Positions 55,118 through 63,020 of a stretch of 64,000 nt of DNA are shown piece by piece. The notes under the pieces are model-generated. The model was not told the DNA's origin. It ran no database searches and saw only the letters and a list, made by a program, of their open reading frames with translations. Position numbers and translations under genes: made by a program. Position 1 is the first letter of the stretch. Each line of letters starts with the position of its first letter. The DNA comes from Dictyoglomus sp. NZ13-RE01. Lineage in GTDB: Bacteria > Dictyoglomota > Dictyoglomia > Dictyoglomales > Dictyoglomaceae. The DNA is taken from assembly GCA_002878375.1 (NCBI GenBank), contig NIRF01000007.1, positions 30,576-94,575 of the forward strand, read 5' to 3'.

Positions 55118-57376
55118 ATGAAAATTATTAAAATTCTTATATTATTATTTTTTCTTTTATCAATAAGTTTTGGGGAAGAGCCCATTATAATCACAGGTGA
55201 TCGTGCTCTTCCACCTATAGAATATTTAGACTCCCAAGGAAATCCCCAAGGCTTTATAGTAGATGTGATGAGAGAGCTTAGCAAGGAGATAGGAAAACCT
55301 ATTGAGATTCGTCTTATGCCATGGAAAGAGGCTGTAAAATCCTTAGATGAAGGTAAGGTATCTGGCATTGAGTTTATGAGAATAACAAAGGAAAGGGAAA
55401 AGAAATATGATTTTGTACCTATTATGGAAAGCTTTAGCGTAATAGTAGTACCTATAGATTCCGATATAGTAAATTCTTTAGATATAAAAAATAAAAGGGT
55501 GGCAGTTTTAAACTTGGATGTTGCCCATAATTTCCTTGCTAATTTCTCCTATGTAGTTCCCAAAGATACGCAGGAAGAAGTTCTTCTTTCTGTTTTAAAA
55601 AGAGAAGTTTCTGCAGGAGTTGTAAACTACTACTTTGCTAAATGGTTTATATATAAAAAGGAATTGCAAGACCAATTGAAGATCCTTCCCGATAAACTTA
55701 TTACAAACTATTCTGGTATTGCCCTACCAAAAAATAGTCCACTACTTCCCCTTTTTCAAAAGGGAATATCTAATCTAAGAAACAGAGGAGTTTTAAATAA
55801 GTTAAGTTTGAAATGGTTTGGAATGGAACTTATCACTGGTGAGACCTTGAAAAAGGGAGAAAAAATATTAGGAACTCTTTTAACCATTCTTTTAATTGCT
55901 CTCCTTGTAATTGCCATTTTTATTGGGAATAGAATATTACTAAAAAGGATAATATTTCAAAGGACAAGGGAGCTTAAGGAAAGATACGAGGATATAGCAA
56001 GAATATATAATTTCCTCCATGAAAGCACATCTATCTCAAATCCTTCTGAATTAGAGGACTTATACACGAAAAACCTTAGGGAATTACTTCCAAACCATAA
56101 AATAAAAATATTAAGAAAGGTAAATGGAGAAATAAATTTAGAAGGTTTTAAGGGAGAAAAAATACCTTTAAGGATAGGAGAAGAGCTTTTAGGATATACC
56201 ATAATAGAGCCAGAAATTACTGATAAAAAGTATGTTATAGATATATTATCTCAGGAGTTTTGCCATCTATTATATACTCTTAAAATGAAAGAGGAGACAA
56301 AAAGAGCGGAAGAGCTTTCTAACCTTATCAATGAATTTTCCCTCTTTTACTCTACCCGTGATACAAGATTAATTTTAACTAACATATTAAGAAAGCTTCT
56401 TAATATATTGTCCGCTAACGTTGGCTCCATAATGACTTTATCTCCTGAGGATAATAAGCTATATATAACTGCAAGCATTGGGCTTTCAGAGGAAGTAGTG
56501 AAAAATGTAGTCCTTAATGTGGGAGAGGGCATTGCAGGATGGTGTGCTCTCCACAAAGAACCCCTAATCTTAGAAGATACTTCCTCAGATCCAAGGTTTA
56601 AGGCTTTTGAGCCTAAACTTCATATAAAATCTTCCATTGTTTATCCTTTAATCCATGAGGGTAAAGTTTTAGGAGTTTTAAACATAAATAGTCTGGAAGA
56701 AAAAAGAAAATTTAGCGAGAAGGACCTTGAACTTGTAGAAAAAATTGCTCCTCTTATAGCAAGCTTCTTGGAGCAGGAAAACTTGGAAAAAAGAATCTCC
56801 AGACTAAACAAGGAAGCCCTTCTTATCCTTGTTGAGGCTATTGAGGCAAGAGACCCTTATACAGGCGGACATGTAAAGGCTGTAACTGATTATTCCCTAA
56901 AAATGGGAGAGTTTTTAAAATTAGATAGGGAAGAGTTAAAAACATTAGAGATGGCAAGCTATTTGCATGATGTGGGTAAAATAAAAGTGCCAGATGATAT
57001 TTTAAAAGCTCCAAGAAAGCTTACACCTGAAGAGTGGGAGATAATGAAGATGCATCCTATATGGGGAGAGGAGTTTCTGAAAAAATTTACCACCTTTAAA
57101 GATATTGCCAAAATTGTAAGGCATCACCATGAAAGATGGGATGGGAAAGGTTACCCTGATGGACTTTCCGGAGAAAATATACCTTTTCTATCAAGAATTA
57201 TCGTGCTATCAGATAGTTTTCAGGCTATGACCTCCATAAGACCTTATAAAAAGGCACTTTCCTTAGAGGAAGCTGTAGAAGAGATTAGAAAGGAAAAGGG
57301 AAAGCAGTTTGATCCTGAGCTTGCAGAAATCTTCATTGAGGTGGTAGTTGAAGATCTAATTAAAGAAGGAGTATAG
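55118..57376 (+). CDS. Periplasmic-binding sensor HD-GYP phosphodiesterase
   Basis: A 752-residue signalling protein: signal peptide (residues 1-18), extracytoplasmic SBP_bac_3 amino-acid-binding-like domain (about 20-240), one membrane helix (about 252-272), a linker, a GAF domain (about 400-555, GIAGWCALHKEPLILEDTS) and a C-terminal HD-GYP domain (570-745). The catalytic motifs are intact: EARDPYTGGHVKAV, SYLHDVGKIKVP, HHHERWDGKGYPDGL. It should bind an external ligand and hydrolyse cyclic di-GMP or a related dinucleotide. It is monocistronic, with a hairpin just after the stop. Confidence 0.92.
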   Translation: MKIIKILILLFFLLSISFGEEPIIITGDRALPPIEYLDSQGNPQGFIVDVMRELSKEIGKPIEIRLMPWKEAVKSLDEGKVSGIEFMRITKEREKKYDFVPIMESFSVIVVPIDSDIVNSLDIKNKRVAVLNLDVAHNFLANFSYVVPKDTQEEVLLSVLKREVSAGVVNYYFAKWFIYKKELQDQLKILPDKLITNYSGIALPKNSPLLPLFQKGISNLRNRGVLNKLSLKWFGMELITGETLKKGEKILGTLLTILLIALLVIAIFIGNRILLKRIIFQRTRELKERYEDIARIYNFLHESTSISNPSELEDLYTKNLRELLPNHKIKILRKVNGEINLEGFKGEKIPLRIGEELLGYTIIEPEITDKKYVIDILSQEFCHLLYTLKMKEETKRAEELSNLINEFSLFYSTRDTRLILTNILRKLLNILSANVGSIMTLSPEDNKLYITASIGLSEEVVKNVVLNVGEGIAGWCALHKEPLILEDTSSDPRFKAFEPKLHIKSSIVYPLIHEGKVLGVLNINSLEEKRKFSEKDLELVEKIAPLIASFLEQENLEKRISRLNKEALLILVEAIEARDPYTGGHVKAVTDYSLKMGEFLKLDREELKTLEMASYLHDVGKIKVPDDILKAPRKLTPEEWEIMKMHPIWGEEFLKKFTTFKDIAKIVRHHHERWDGKGYPDGLSGENIPFLSRIIVLSDSFQAMTSIRPYKKALSLEEAVEEIRKEKGKQFDPELAEIFIEVVVEDLIKEGV

Positions 57377-57402
57377 GGCAGGATTTAACTCTTTCCTGCC
57401 CT
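57375..57402. terminator. Hairpin between convergent genes
   Basis: AGGGCAGGA (57375-57383) pairs perfectly with TCCTGCCCT (57394-57402) around a ten-base loop, directly over the HD-GYP stop codon. No T-tract follows on either strand, so it may act as an RNA stabiliser or weak bidirectional terminator. Confidence 0.55.
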
Positions 57403-57408
57403 AACCCT

Positions 57409-57558
57409 CTAAGATTTTAGGCTTATTATAGCTTGGGATAGATCCTGAATAGCCTTTGTTAAATCCTCTAACTTATGCTCTATCCTTAAAAGTAAGATCA
57501 AAGATACTACAATTGGAAATCCCAAGTTACTTATTATCTGTATCAAATTAGTATCCAT
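57409..57558 (-). CDS. YvrJ-family small membrane protein
   Basis: A 49-residue protein with one membrane helix (ISNLGFPIVVSLILLLRIE) and an amphipathic C-terminal tail (KLEDLTKAIQDLSQAI), matching the YvrJ family of Firmicutes. The start at 57558 is set by GGAGGT eight bases upstream; the longer frame to 57597 lacks one. It closes a five-gene module with DUF1659 and DUF2922. Function unknown; size and topology would suit a holin-like or scaffold peptide. Confidence 0.75.
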   Translation of the reverse strand: MDTNLIQIISNLGFPIVVSLILLLRIEHKLEDLTKAIQDLSQAIISLKS

Positions 57559-57562
57559 ATTA

Positions 57563-57898
57563 TCAAACCTCCATATGAATATATCTCTTCCCCTCATCTA
57601 TCTTACAATATCTAAAACCTAAACTTTTTACTATCTCATAAACCTCCTTTAGATTTTTTGCAGTAATATCGCAGGCTCTTCCCATTGTATGCCTTGAATT
57701 TTTCACTCCTCCAACCTCCATGTTATGCTTCTCGCATCTATACCCACTGGTTATAACAAAACCTCCCTTTGTCTTCTCCCACAAAATCTCCATTTTTTCC
57801 AAAAGATCTGGATGTATCTTTACTTGTTCACAACATCTACATTGGAAATCCATCAAAAGAAAATGAGGAGATATTTTTAATTCATTTACTCTACGCAT
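57563..57898 (-). CDS. M15-type D-Ala-D-Ala carboxypeptidase-like peptidase
   Basis: A 111-residue Peptidase_M15_3 domain protein. The zinc motif is visible as SRHTMGRACDI (H and D ligands) with the second His in the C-terminal IHMEV; SGYRCEKHN precedes them. It has no signal peptide, like many phage endolysins of this fold. It lies inside the DUF1659-DUF2922-YvrJ module, overlapping the CxxC gene by eight bases. It probably cleaves peptidoglycan peptide bonds. Confidence 0.8.
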   Translation of the reverse strand: MRRVNELKISPHFLLMDFQCRCCEQVKIHPDLLEKMEILWEKTKGGFVITSGYRCEKHNMEVGGVKNSRHTMGRACDITAKNLKEVYEIVKSLGFRYCKIDEGKRYIHMEV

Positions 57899-58121
57899 CT
57901 TTTATCTCCTTATCCCCTAAAGCTAAAATTACCTTTGAAATTAATAAGGGAAGAAATTCCTTTTCAAAAAATGTGGGCAAACATTCAGGACATACTGGAG
58001 TATCATCTATAAAAAACATAAAGTTCTTTTTCTTATTACAAATTTTGCAGGTATAATTGGGAAAAGTTTGATAGAGAAAACTAAATTTAAAAGTTAATTT
58101 TTTTACCAAGCTCTCAAACAT
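57891..58121 (-). CDS. Small protein with two CxxC motifs
   Basis: A 76-residue protein with CKICNKKKNFMFFIDDTPVC-type pairs (CKIC and CPEC), so a probable zinc ribbon, followed by a hydrophobic C-terminal stretch. The start at 58121 follows GGGGGAGGT five bases upstream; the longer frame to 58166 runs into the palindrome. I recognise no family. It is in the module with DUF2922 upstream and the M15 peptidase downstream. Confidence 0.6.
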   Translation of the reverse strand: MFESLVKKLTFKFSFLYQTFPNYTCKICNKKKNFMFFIDDTPVCPECLPTFFEKEFLPLLISKVILALGDKEIKDA

Positions 58122-58143
58122 AGAAACCTCCCCCTTTATAATA

Positions 58144-58163
58144 GGCAGGGGAATTCCCCTGCC
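58144..58163. repeat. Perfect 20-base palindrome
   Basis: GGCAGGGGAATTCCCCTGCC reads the same on both strands. It lies in the 47-base gap between DUF2922 and the CxxC gene. As RNA it can form an eight-pair stem with an AATT loop but lacks a U-tract, so it may be an attenuating or stabilising hairpin that sets different expression within the module, or a protein-binding site. Confidence 0.7.
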
Positions 58164-58168
58164 CAAAA

Positions 58169-58399
58169 TTAATCGTAATAATCACTAATATTTGTCTCAA
58201 TAACCCTTGCATCTACCTTTGCTACTAAATCTCCTGTCCTCCCCTGGAATATATTCTGGGCTATGATTAGGTCCATAGCTTGTAAAAGCTCCTCCTCTGT
58301 AACATCATCCTTTGGATCTGGAATTCTTATAGTAAAATTGCTTCCTCCACTATCCCTAAAAACAAGCCTTATATATTTTCTTGAAGAGAAATTTGCCAT
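58169..58399 (-). CDS. DUF2922 protein
   Basis: A 76-residue protein beginning with a short basic strand (KYIRLVFRDSGGSNFTIRIPDP) and containing LLQAMDLIIAQNIFQ, matching DUF2922. Family members are small, soluble and coded next to DUF1659 and YvrJ in Firmicutes. Function is unknown. GGAGGTGAGAG precedes its ATG. Confidence 0.8.
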   Translation of the reverse strand: MANFSSRKYIRLVFRDSGGSNFTIRIPDPKDDVTEEELLQAMDLIIAQNIFQGRTGDLVAKVDARVIETNISDYYD

Positions 58400-58421
58400 T
58401 CTCTCACCTCCCTTTCACTCA

Positions 58422-58643
58422 TTACATTTCAACTAACTCCTCATCATTGGTTCTTACCACCTTTACTAAGGGGTATTTTTGCAAACTTGCCAACTTTTCT
58501 GCTACTGCGTAAACAGAGCTGTCACTGGCATCCGCCTTAACATTATTAAAGCTTCTACTTCTTATTACTGGATTTCCTTGTTGAAATCCCACCTGAACCC
58601 TTAAAATCAAACGAGAATTGTAAGGAATAGAATTTACTGCCAT
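58422..58643 (-). CDS. DUF1659 protein
   Basis: A 73-residue protein (LILRVQVGFQQGNPVIRSRSF, then AVAEKLASLQKYPL) matching DUF1659. It is the first gene of the minus-strand module and precedes DUF2922 by 22 bases; AGGAGGTGAG precedes the ATG. Function is unknown. Confidence 0.8.
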   Translation of the reverse strand: MAVNSIPYNSRLILRVQVGFQQGNPVIRSRSFNNVKADASDSSVYAVAEKLASLQKYPLVKVVRTNDEELVEM

Positions 58644-58770
58644 CTATCTCACCTCCTTTCTATTAAAAAAATAGAGGAGTGGGTGACAGAATAATCCAAA
58701 AGAGTAAAGAAAAATACTAAATTTTATGGTAAAATATTCATAGAAAATATACTAAAAAGGGAGGAATTGT

Positions 58771-58980
58771 ATGGGCATTTACAATTATAAGGTAAAGTAT
58801 AGAGGAAAGATCTACGAGATAAAGGTAGAAAAAGATAAGCTCATGATAGAGGAAATTCTAAAAAATCTTGGGCTATCAAGGGAGTATGCCTTTGTGGTAA
58901 AAAATGGAGAGATTGAGATGGATGGGTATATTTATCCGTCTGATGAAATTGAGGTTATAAATGCGGTCTCAGGAGGATAA
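58771..58980 (+). CDS. ttuB: Ubiquitin-like sulfur carrier (ThiS/MoaD fold), TtuB-like
   Basis: A 69-residue beta-grasp protein ending in Gly-Gly (AVSGG), the mark of a sulfur carrier activated as an adenylate and thiocarboxylate. It is followed after three bases by a TtuA-like tRNA thiolase; in Thermus the TtuB/TtuA pair makes 2-thioribothymidine at tRNA position 54 for heat stability. The context makes TtuB more likely than ThiS or MoaD. No activating E1-like enzyme is in the window. AGGGAGGAATT precedes the ATG. Confidence 0.85.
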   Translation: MGIYNYKVKYRGKIYEIKVEKDKLMIEEILKNLGLSREYAFVVKNGEIEMDGYIYPSDEIEVINAVSGG

Positions 58981-58983
58981 ATA

Positions 58984-59967
58984 ATGAAATGTACTATCTG
59001 TAAAAGTAAGGGGATGGATAATAAAGCTATTATCGACCTACCAGCCCATAATATTAGGCTTTGCAAAGAGCATTATATAGAGTGGTTTGAAAGAAGAGTA
59101 GAAAGAACCATAAAAGAGTTTAGGATGTTTACAAAAAGGGATAGAATTCTTGTCGCAGTATCTGGAGGAAAGGATAGTTTAGGGCTTTGGTATGCCTTAA
59201 ATAAGCTTGGCTATGATGCAGATGGCTTGCATATCGACTTGGGCATATATGATTACTCTGAAAAAAGTAGAAAGATTACCGAGGATTTTGCCCAAAAGAT
59301 TGGAAGAAGATTATACATTATCGATCTAAAAAGGGAGATGGGAGGAATACCAGAGATTAAAGAGAAGATAAAGAATAAGCCTGCATGCTCCATATGTGGC
59401 ACTATAAAAAGATATTACATGAACAAGGTAGCAAGAGAAGAAGGCTATAATGTACTTGCTACAGGGCACAATTTAGATGACGAATCCGCAGTACTTCTTA
59501 ATAACATATTGAATTGGCATTTAGAGTACTTGGGAAGACAATATCCAGTTCTTGAGGAGGAAGAGGGCTTCGCAAAGAAAGTAAAACCATATTTTAGAAT
59601 ATCAGAAAAGGAGAGTGCCATATATACCTTTTTAAATGGGATAAAATACATAGAGGAAGAGTGCCCATTAAGTATTGGAGCCAATTCCTTAAAGTATAAA
59701 GAAATATTGGGAAATATAGAGGAAAAATTCCCTGGAACAAAGCTTAGATTCCTAAATGGATACATGGAAAAGATCCATCCCTTATTTGAAAAAAGGGAGG
59801 AAAAAGAAGTAAAATCTATGGGGAGATGTAAGATCTGTGGAGAGCCATCCTCTTTAGATATATGTGCGGTTTGTAATATAAAATTAAAGATGGGGAAGGG
59901 AGGGGATTATTCCCCTCCCCAAATACTAATCTTTAGTCAGAAAAGATATCCTTATCGTAAACCTTAA
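58984..59967 (+). CDS. ttuA: tRNA 2-thiolation enzyme, TtuA/Ncs6 family
   Basis: A 327-residue PP-loop thiolase. It has an N-terminal zinc finger (CTICKSKG and CKEH), the ATP pyrophosphatase loop VAVSGGKDSLGLWY, the CSIC pair and a later Cys in EEECPLS that bind the [4Fe-4S] cluster in TtuA, and a C-terminal zinc finger (CKICGEP and CAVC). These features separate the TtuA/Ncs6 group from TtcA. The last 25 residues run through a GC-rich hairpin and 35 bases into the convergent lipoprotein gene, so the true end may have been altered. It works with the ubiquitin-like protein just upstream. Confidence 0.88.
   Translation: MKCTICKSKGMDNKAIIDLPAHNIRLCKEHYIEWFERRVERTIKEFRMFTKRDRILVAVSGGKDSLGLWYALNKLGYDADGLHIDLGIYDYSEKSRKITEDFAQKIGRRLYIIDLKREMGGIPEIKEKIKNKPACSICGTIKRYYMNKVAREEGYNVLATGHNLDDESAVLLNNILNWHLEYLGRQYPVLEEEEGFAKKVKPYFRISEKESAIYTFLNGIKYIEEECPLSIGANSLKYKEILGNIEEKFPGTKLRFLNGYMEKIHPLFEKREEKEVKSMGRCKICGEPSSLDICAVCNIKLKMGKGGDYSPPQILIFSQKRYPYRKP
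59898..59919. terminator. GC-rich hairpin at the end of ttuA
   Basis: GGGAGGGGA (59898-59906) pairs perfectly with TCCCCTCCC (59911-59919) around TTAT. It lies inside the last codons of ttuA and just past the end of the convergent lipoprotein gene. There is no strong T-tract. It probably ends transcription from one or both sides. Confidence 0.55.
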
Positions 59968-60980
59968 GCTCATCGTAGGTACCTCTTAGGGATCGAGCTT
60001 CATAGGGCCAATAATTTTGAAAGGGATTGTGACCAATGAAAAATTGATAAGTATTATTTAGATCCGCATTATAATCTGCCTCTGCCTTCAATACTCCATC
60101 TATATAGATTCTTAGTTTACCTTGGGTTTTGTTCCAAGTAATAGCTATATCGTAAAATTTATCACTCTCAAAAACAAAGTTATTAGTGTCTGAATAATCA
60201 GGGTTAGAATTAGCAGTAGACCAATCAGAGCTATTCCAAGTGCCATAAGCCATATTAGTAATATTTCCTCCTCTAAAAAGTAGAGAGAACCCAAAAGCTC
60301 CAGTATATGCGTAAAGCCATCCTACTGTATCTATTAAAAATCCTTGATGGGGATAACCTAAATTCGGATCATTGTAAACAGTATACATATCAGCATCTGG
60401 CTTGAAATAAAATCTTATGGTTCCCTCAGTAGGATTTATACATTGAGAGCTATACCCTACATAGCTATTTAACTCATCAAGATGCACAGCTTTTCCCTCT
60501 ATTCCATCCACAAAAGAAATATTTCTTGTTCCATTTACAGTTTCACTATAGAAAGAACTAAAGAGGGTAGAGGTTGTATTAACAGAATCTTCAAACTTAT
60601 CTATGAATACAGGTGCAAAGGGAACCTTAACTACTGTTACCACCTTGCTTGTTCCAACATTTCCTGCATTATCGTATGCCTTTGCATATATGGTATGCTC
60701 TGAATTATCATCATAACCTGATACATCCCAATCGTACTTATAGGGAGAAGAAGTAAACTCTTTTACCTTTACATCATCAATAAAAAGCTCCACCTTTTTT
60801 GATACCAATATTATCCATTACCTGAATCTCAATAGTGACTACACCTGAAACCTCCGATGAATCTTGTGGCGATAAAATACTCACCTGCGGTTTTACTGTA
60901 TCCTTTTGGGTACATCCAGAGATTGCAAAAACAAAAAGGAAAAATAAGAGGAAAAGGGAAACCTTCTTCACAATAAACAT
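59933..60980 (-). pseudogene. LamG-domain lipoprotein with a one-base frameshift
   Basis: Two frames (60777-60980 and 59933-60808) join into one lipoprotein of about 348 residues. The first has a signal peptide with lipobox AISGC, then an Ig-like segment (PQVSILSPQDSSEVSG). The second finishes that domain (EHTIYAKAYDNAGNVG) and carries a concanavalin/LamG-like jelly-roll (residues 110-345, with GTIRFYFKPD and KLRIYIDGVL). The break is one extra base in six T at 60795-60800; five would read IGIKKVELFIDD. It looks like a surface sugar-binding protein, next to a GH127 gene. Confidence 0.78.
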
Positions 60981-61095
60981 CTCCTTTCGTGGAACAATAT
61001 TTAGCGGAAGATGTTTTTTCTCTCAAAAAACCCCTTCTGCTATACCTACATTATAACAGATGAAAATAAAAATAAATGTGATTTACGTCACAGAT

Positions 61096-62952
61096 CTATC
61101 TCCTCTTAATCCAAACCTGCATGGGACCTTGTTCTCTATTTGCCCAAGCATAATAAGGGATAGCTTTAAATTCCACATCAGACATCTTTGAACTTACTTC
61201 CTTAACTGGTAAATATAAATTTTTCTTCCATATATTTCTATCCACCAATTTCCCTTTTCCTCTTACTACAACAACGCCACCTAATATGGGCTCAAAATTC
61301 GAGGTTAAAATAGTATCTGTAGGAATTTCTAAATCACAAATATTAAATGAGTTATCCACCTGTTCCAAACAATAGACTATTGGTCCTCTTTTTATAGCAA
61401 TTCTTCCTGTATTATCTAAAACTTTTGGATGGGACTCTATTAGTTGTATCTCCATGGAAAGATCAAGCTTTAAAACATCTTTCTTTTTCCATTCCCTCTC
61501 TATCTTCACATATCCATTCAATTTTGTGGGGAAGATCTGTGTGTCATTTACATATATGGAATACTTTTTACACCAATTAGGTATTCTTAAGTAAAGACTA
61601 TATTCTCCGTCAGTATTTATGTTAAATTCCACTAAACCGTCCCAGGGATACTGGGTATTAACCTCAAACTCTATTATTTTTCCATTCCATGATATTTTTG
61701 CCAAATTTGATGTATAAAGATGCACCCAGATACCATCAAAGGATTTTGAATATATGTACCCTGGCAAACTTGCAATTAGTCTTGCTATATTTGGTGGGCA
61801 ACAGGCACAAGCAAACCATTTCTGTCTTCTATGCTTACCATTATTACTTAGAGGATTAACATAAAAATAATATTCTCCATCTAAGGAGATGCCAGAAAGT
61901 AATCCATTGTACAAAACAAGCTCCATCATATCTGCAAATCTTCCTTCAGGAGATACATGAAGCATTCTATAGTTCCACATCATATTAGCAATACTGGCAC
62001 AAGTTTCTGCATAGGCAGTCTCATTAGGAAGTTCATACTCCTCTCCAAAGGCTTCTCCTTCATGTCTTGCTCTTGCACCTCCTGTAATATACATCTTTCT
62101 TTCTGTAAAGTTATGCCATAGCCTTTCCAAGGCATTAAGAATCTCCTGGTCTCCAATTTCCAAATACAAATCTGTAGCTCCACAATTTAAATAAAGAGAT
62201 CTTACTGCATGCCCAACTATTTCATCCAGCTCTCTAAAGGGCTTATGGTCTATATGATATAAATCTCCGCCTACTAAACCTTTGCCTCTCTCATCAATAA
62301 AAAATTTGGCTAAATTAAGATATTTATAATTCTTTGTTTCCCTAAATAGCTCCACTAAAGCCATTTCAATCTCAGGATGTCCACTGGTTCCTTCCCTTTT
62401 ACCAGGACCAAAAACAGAATCAATATGATCTGCAAATCTAATAGCAATATCCAAAAGACTTCTTTCCCCTGTAGCCCTATAGTAGGCTATTCCTGCTTGT
62501 ATAAGGTGCCCTGCACAATAAAGCTCATGCATATCTTTTAGATTTGTCCATCTATCCTTCTTCTTTTCAAAGGTAAAGAATGTATCAAGATATCCATCCT
62601 CATCTTGAGCAAGACGAATCTCCTCAATTACCTCGTCCACTAACCTTTCCAAATTTTCATCTCTCTCCGTCATCAAGGAGAAAGAAACTGCCTCAATCCA
62701 TTTATACACATCCGTATCATTAAAGAAAAATCCAAAATAATCTCCCTGTATCTTTCCACTTGCTCTTCTAAAATTATTTATTCTTTGAGTTTGTTCTAAA
62801 AGCTCATATTGGGTAGGAATAGTAACTTCTTTAACTACCCTTAGTCTATCTGCTAAAAGCCCATTTGTAAGTTTTACCGAGGATACAGAAACAGGGTGAA
62901 GTTTTGAATAGGCACTATTAGAGGTATCAATAATATATTTTCTTTCTTCCAT
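61096..62952 (-). CDS. GH127 family glycosidase (beta-L-arabinofuranosidase-like)
   Basis: A 618-residue GH127 (DUF1680) enzyme with an alpha/alpha toroid and C-terminal beta domains. The zinc-Cys catalytic centre is visible: the Glu and Cys in NETAYAETCASIANMMW and the Cys pair in CACCPPN, whose second region supplies the Cys nucleophile in characterised members. No signal peptide, so it acts in the cytoplasm on imported arabino-oligosaccharides or a related sugar. It lies downstream of a FadR-type regulator with an operator in the gap. Confidence 0.9.
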   Translation of the reverse strand: MEERKYIIDTSNSAYSKLHPVSVSSVKLTNGLLADRLRVVKEVTIPTQYELLEQTQRINNFRRASGKIQGDYFGFFFNDTDVYKWIEAVSFSLMTERDENLERLVDEVIEEIRLAQDEDGYLDTFFTFEKKKDRWTNLKDMHELYCAGHLIQAGIAYYRATGERSLLDIAIRFADHIDSVFGPGKREGTSGHPEIEMALVELFRETKNYKYLNLAKFFIDERGKGLVGGDLYHIDHKPFRELDEIVGHAVRSLYLNCGATDLYLEIGDQEILNALERLWHNFTERKMYITGGARARHEGEAFGEEYELPNETAYAETCASIANMMWNYRMLHVSPEGRFADMMELVLYNGLLSGISLDGEYYFYVNPLSNNGKHRRQKWFACACCPPNIARLIASLPGYIYSKSFDGIWVHLYTSNLAKISWNGKIIEFEVNTQYPWDGLVEFNINTDGEYSLYLRIPNWCKKYSIYVNDTQIFPTKLNGYVKIEREWKKKDVLKLDLSMEIQLIESHPKVLDNTGRIAIKRGPIVYCLEQVDNSFNICDLEIPTDTILTSNFEPILGGVVVVRGKGKLVDRNIWKKNLYLPVKEVSSKMSDVEFKAIPYYAWANREQGPMQVWIKRR

Positions 62953-62989
62953 AATTCACCAACCTCCAAAATTGATAAAATGATTAAAT

Positions 62990-63008
62990 GGTCTTACCAT
63001 ATTATAAT
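62990..63008 (-). promoter_or_regulatory. FadR/GntR-type operator at the GH127 promoter
   Basis: ATGGT-CTT-ACCAT (62990-63002) is a perfect inverted repeat with a three-base spacer and fits the TnGTnnnACnA pattern of FadR-subfamily GntR operators. It directly follows the minus-strand -10 TATAAT (63008-63003). Binding by the adjacent regulator would block GH127 transcription. Confidence 0.7.
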
Positions 63009-63020
63009 ATAAACAAAAAT

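Noticed and set aside
58984-59967. TtcA (tRNA C32 thiolase) assignment
   Set aside because: Two zinc fingers at the ends and the adjacent ubiquitin-like gene fit TtuA/Ncs6 better than TtcA.
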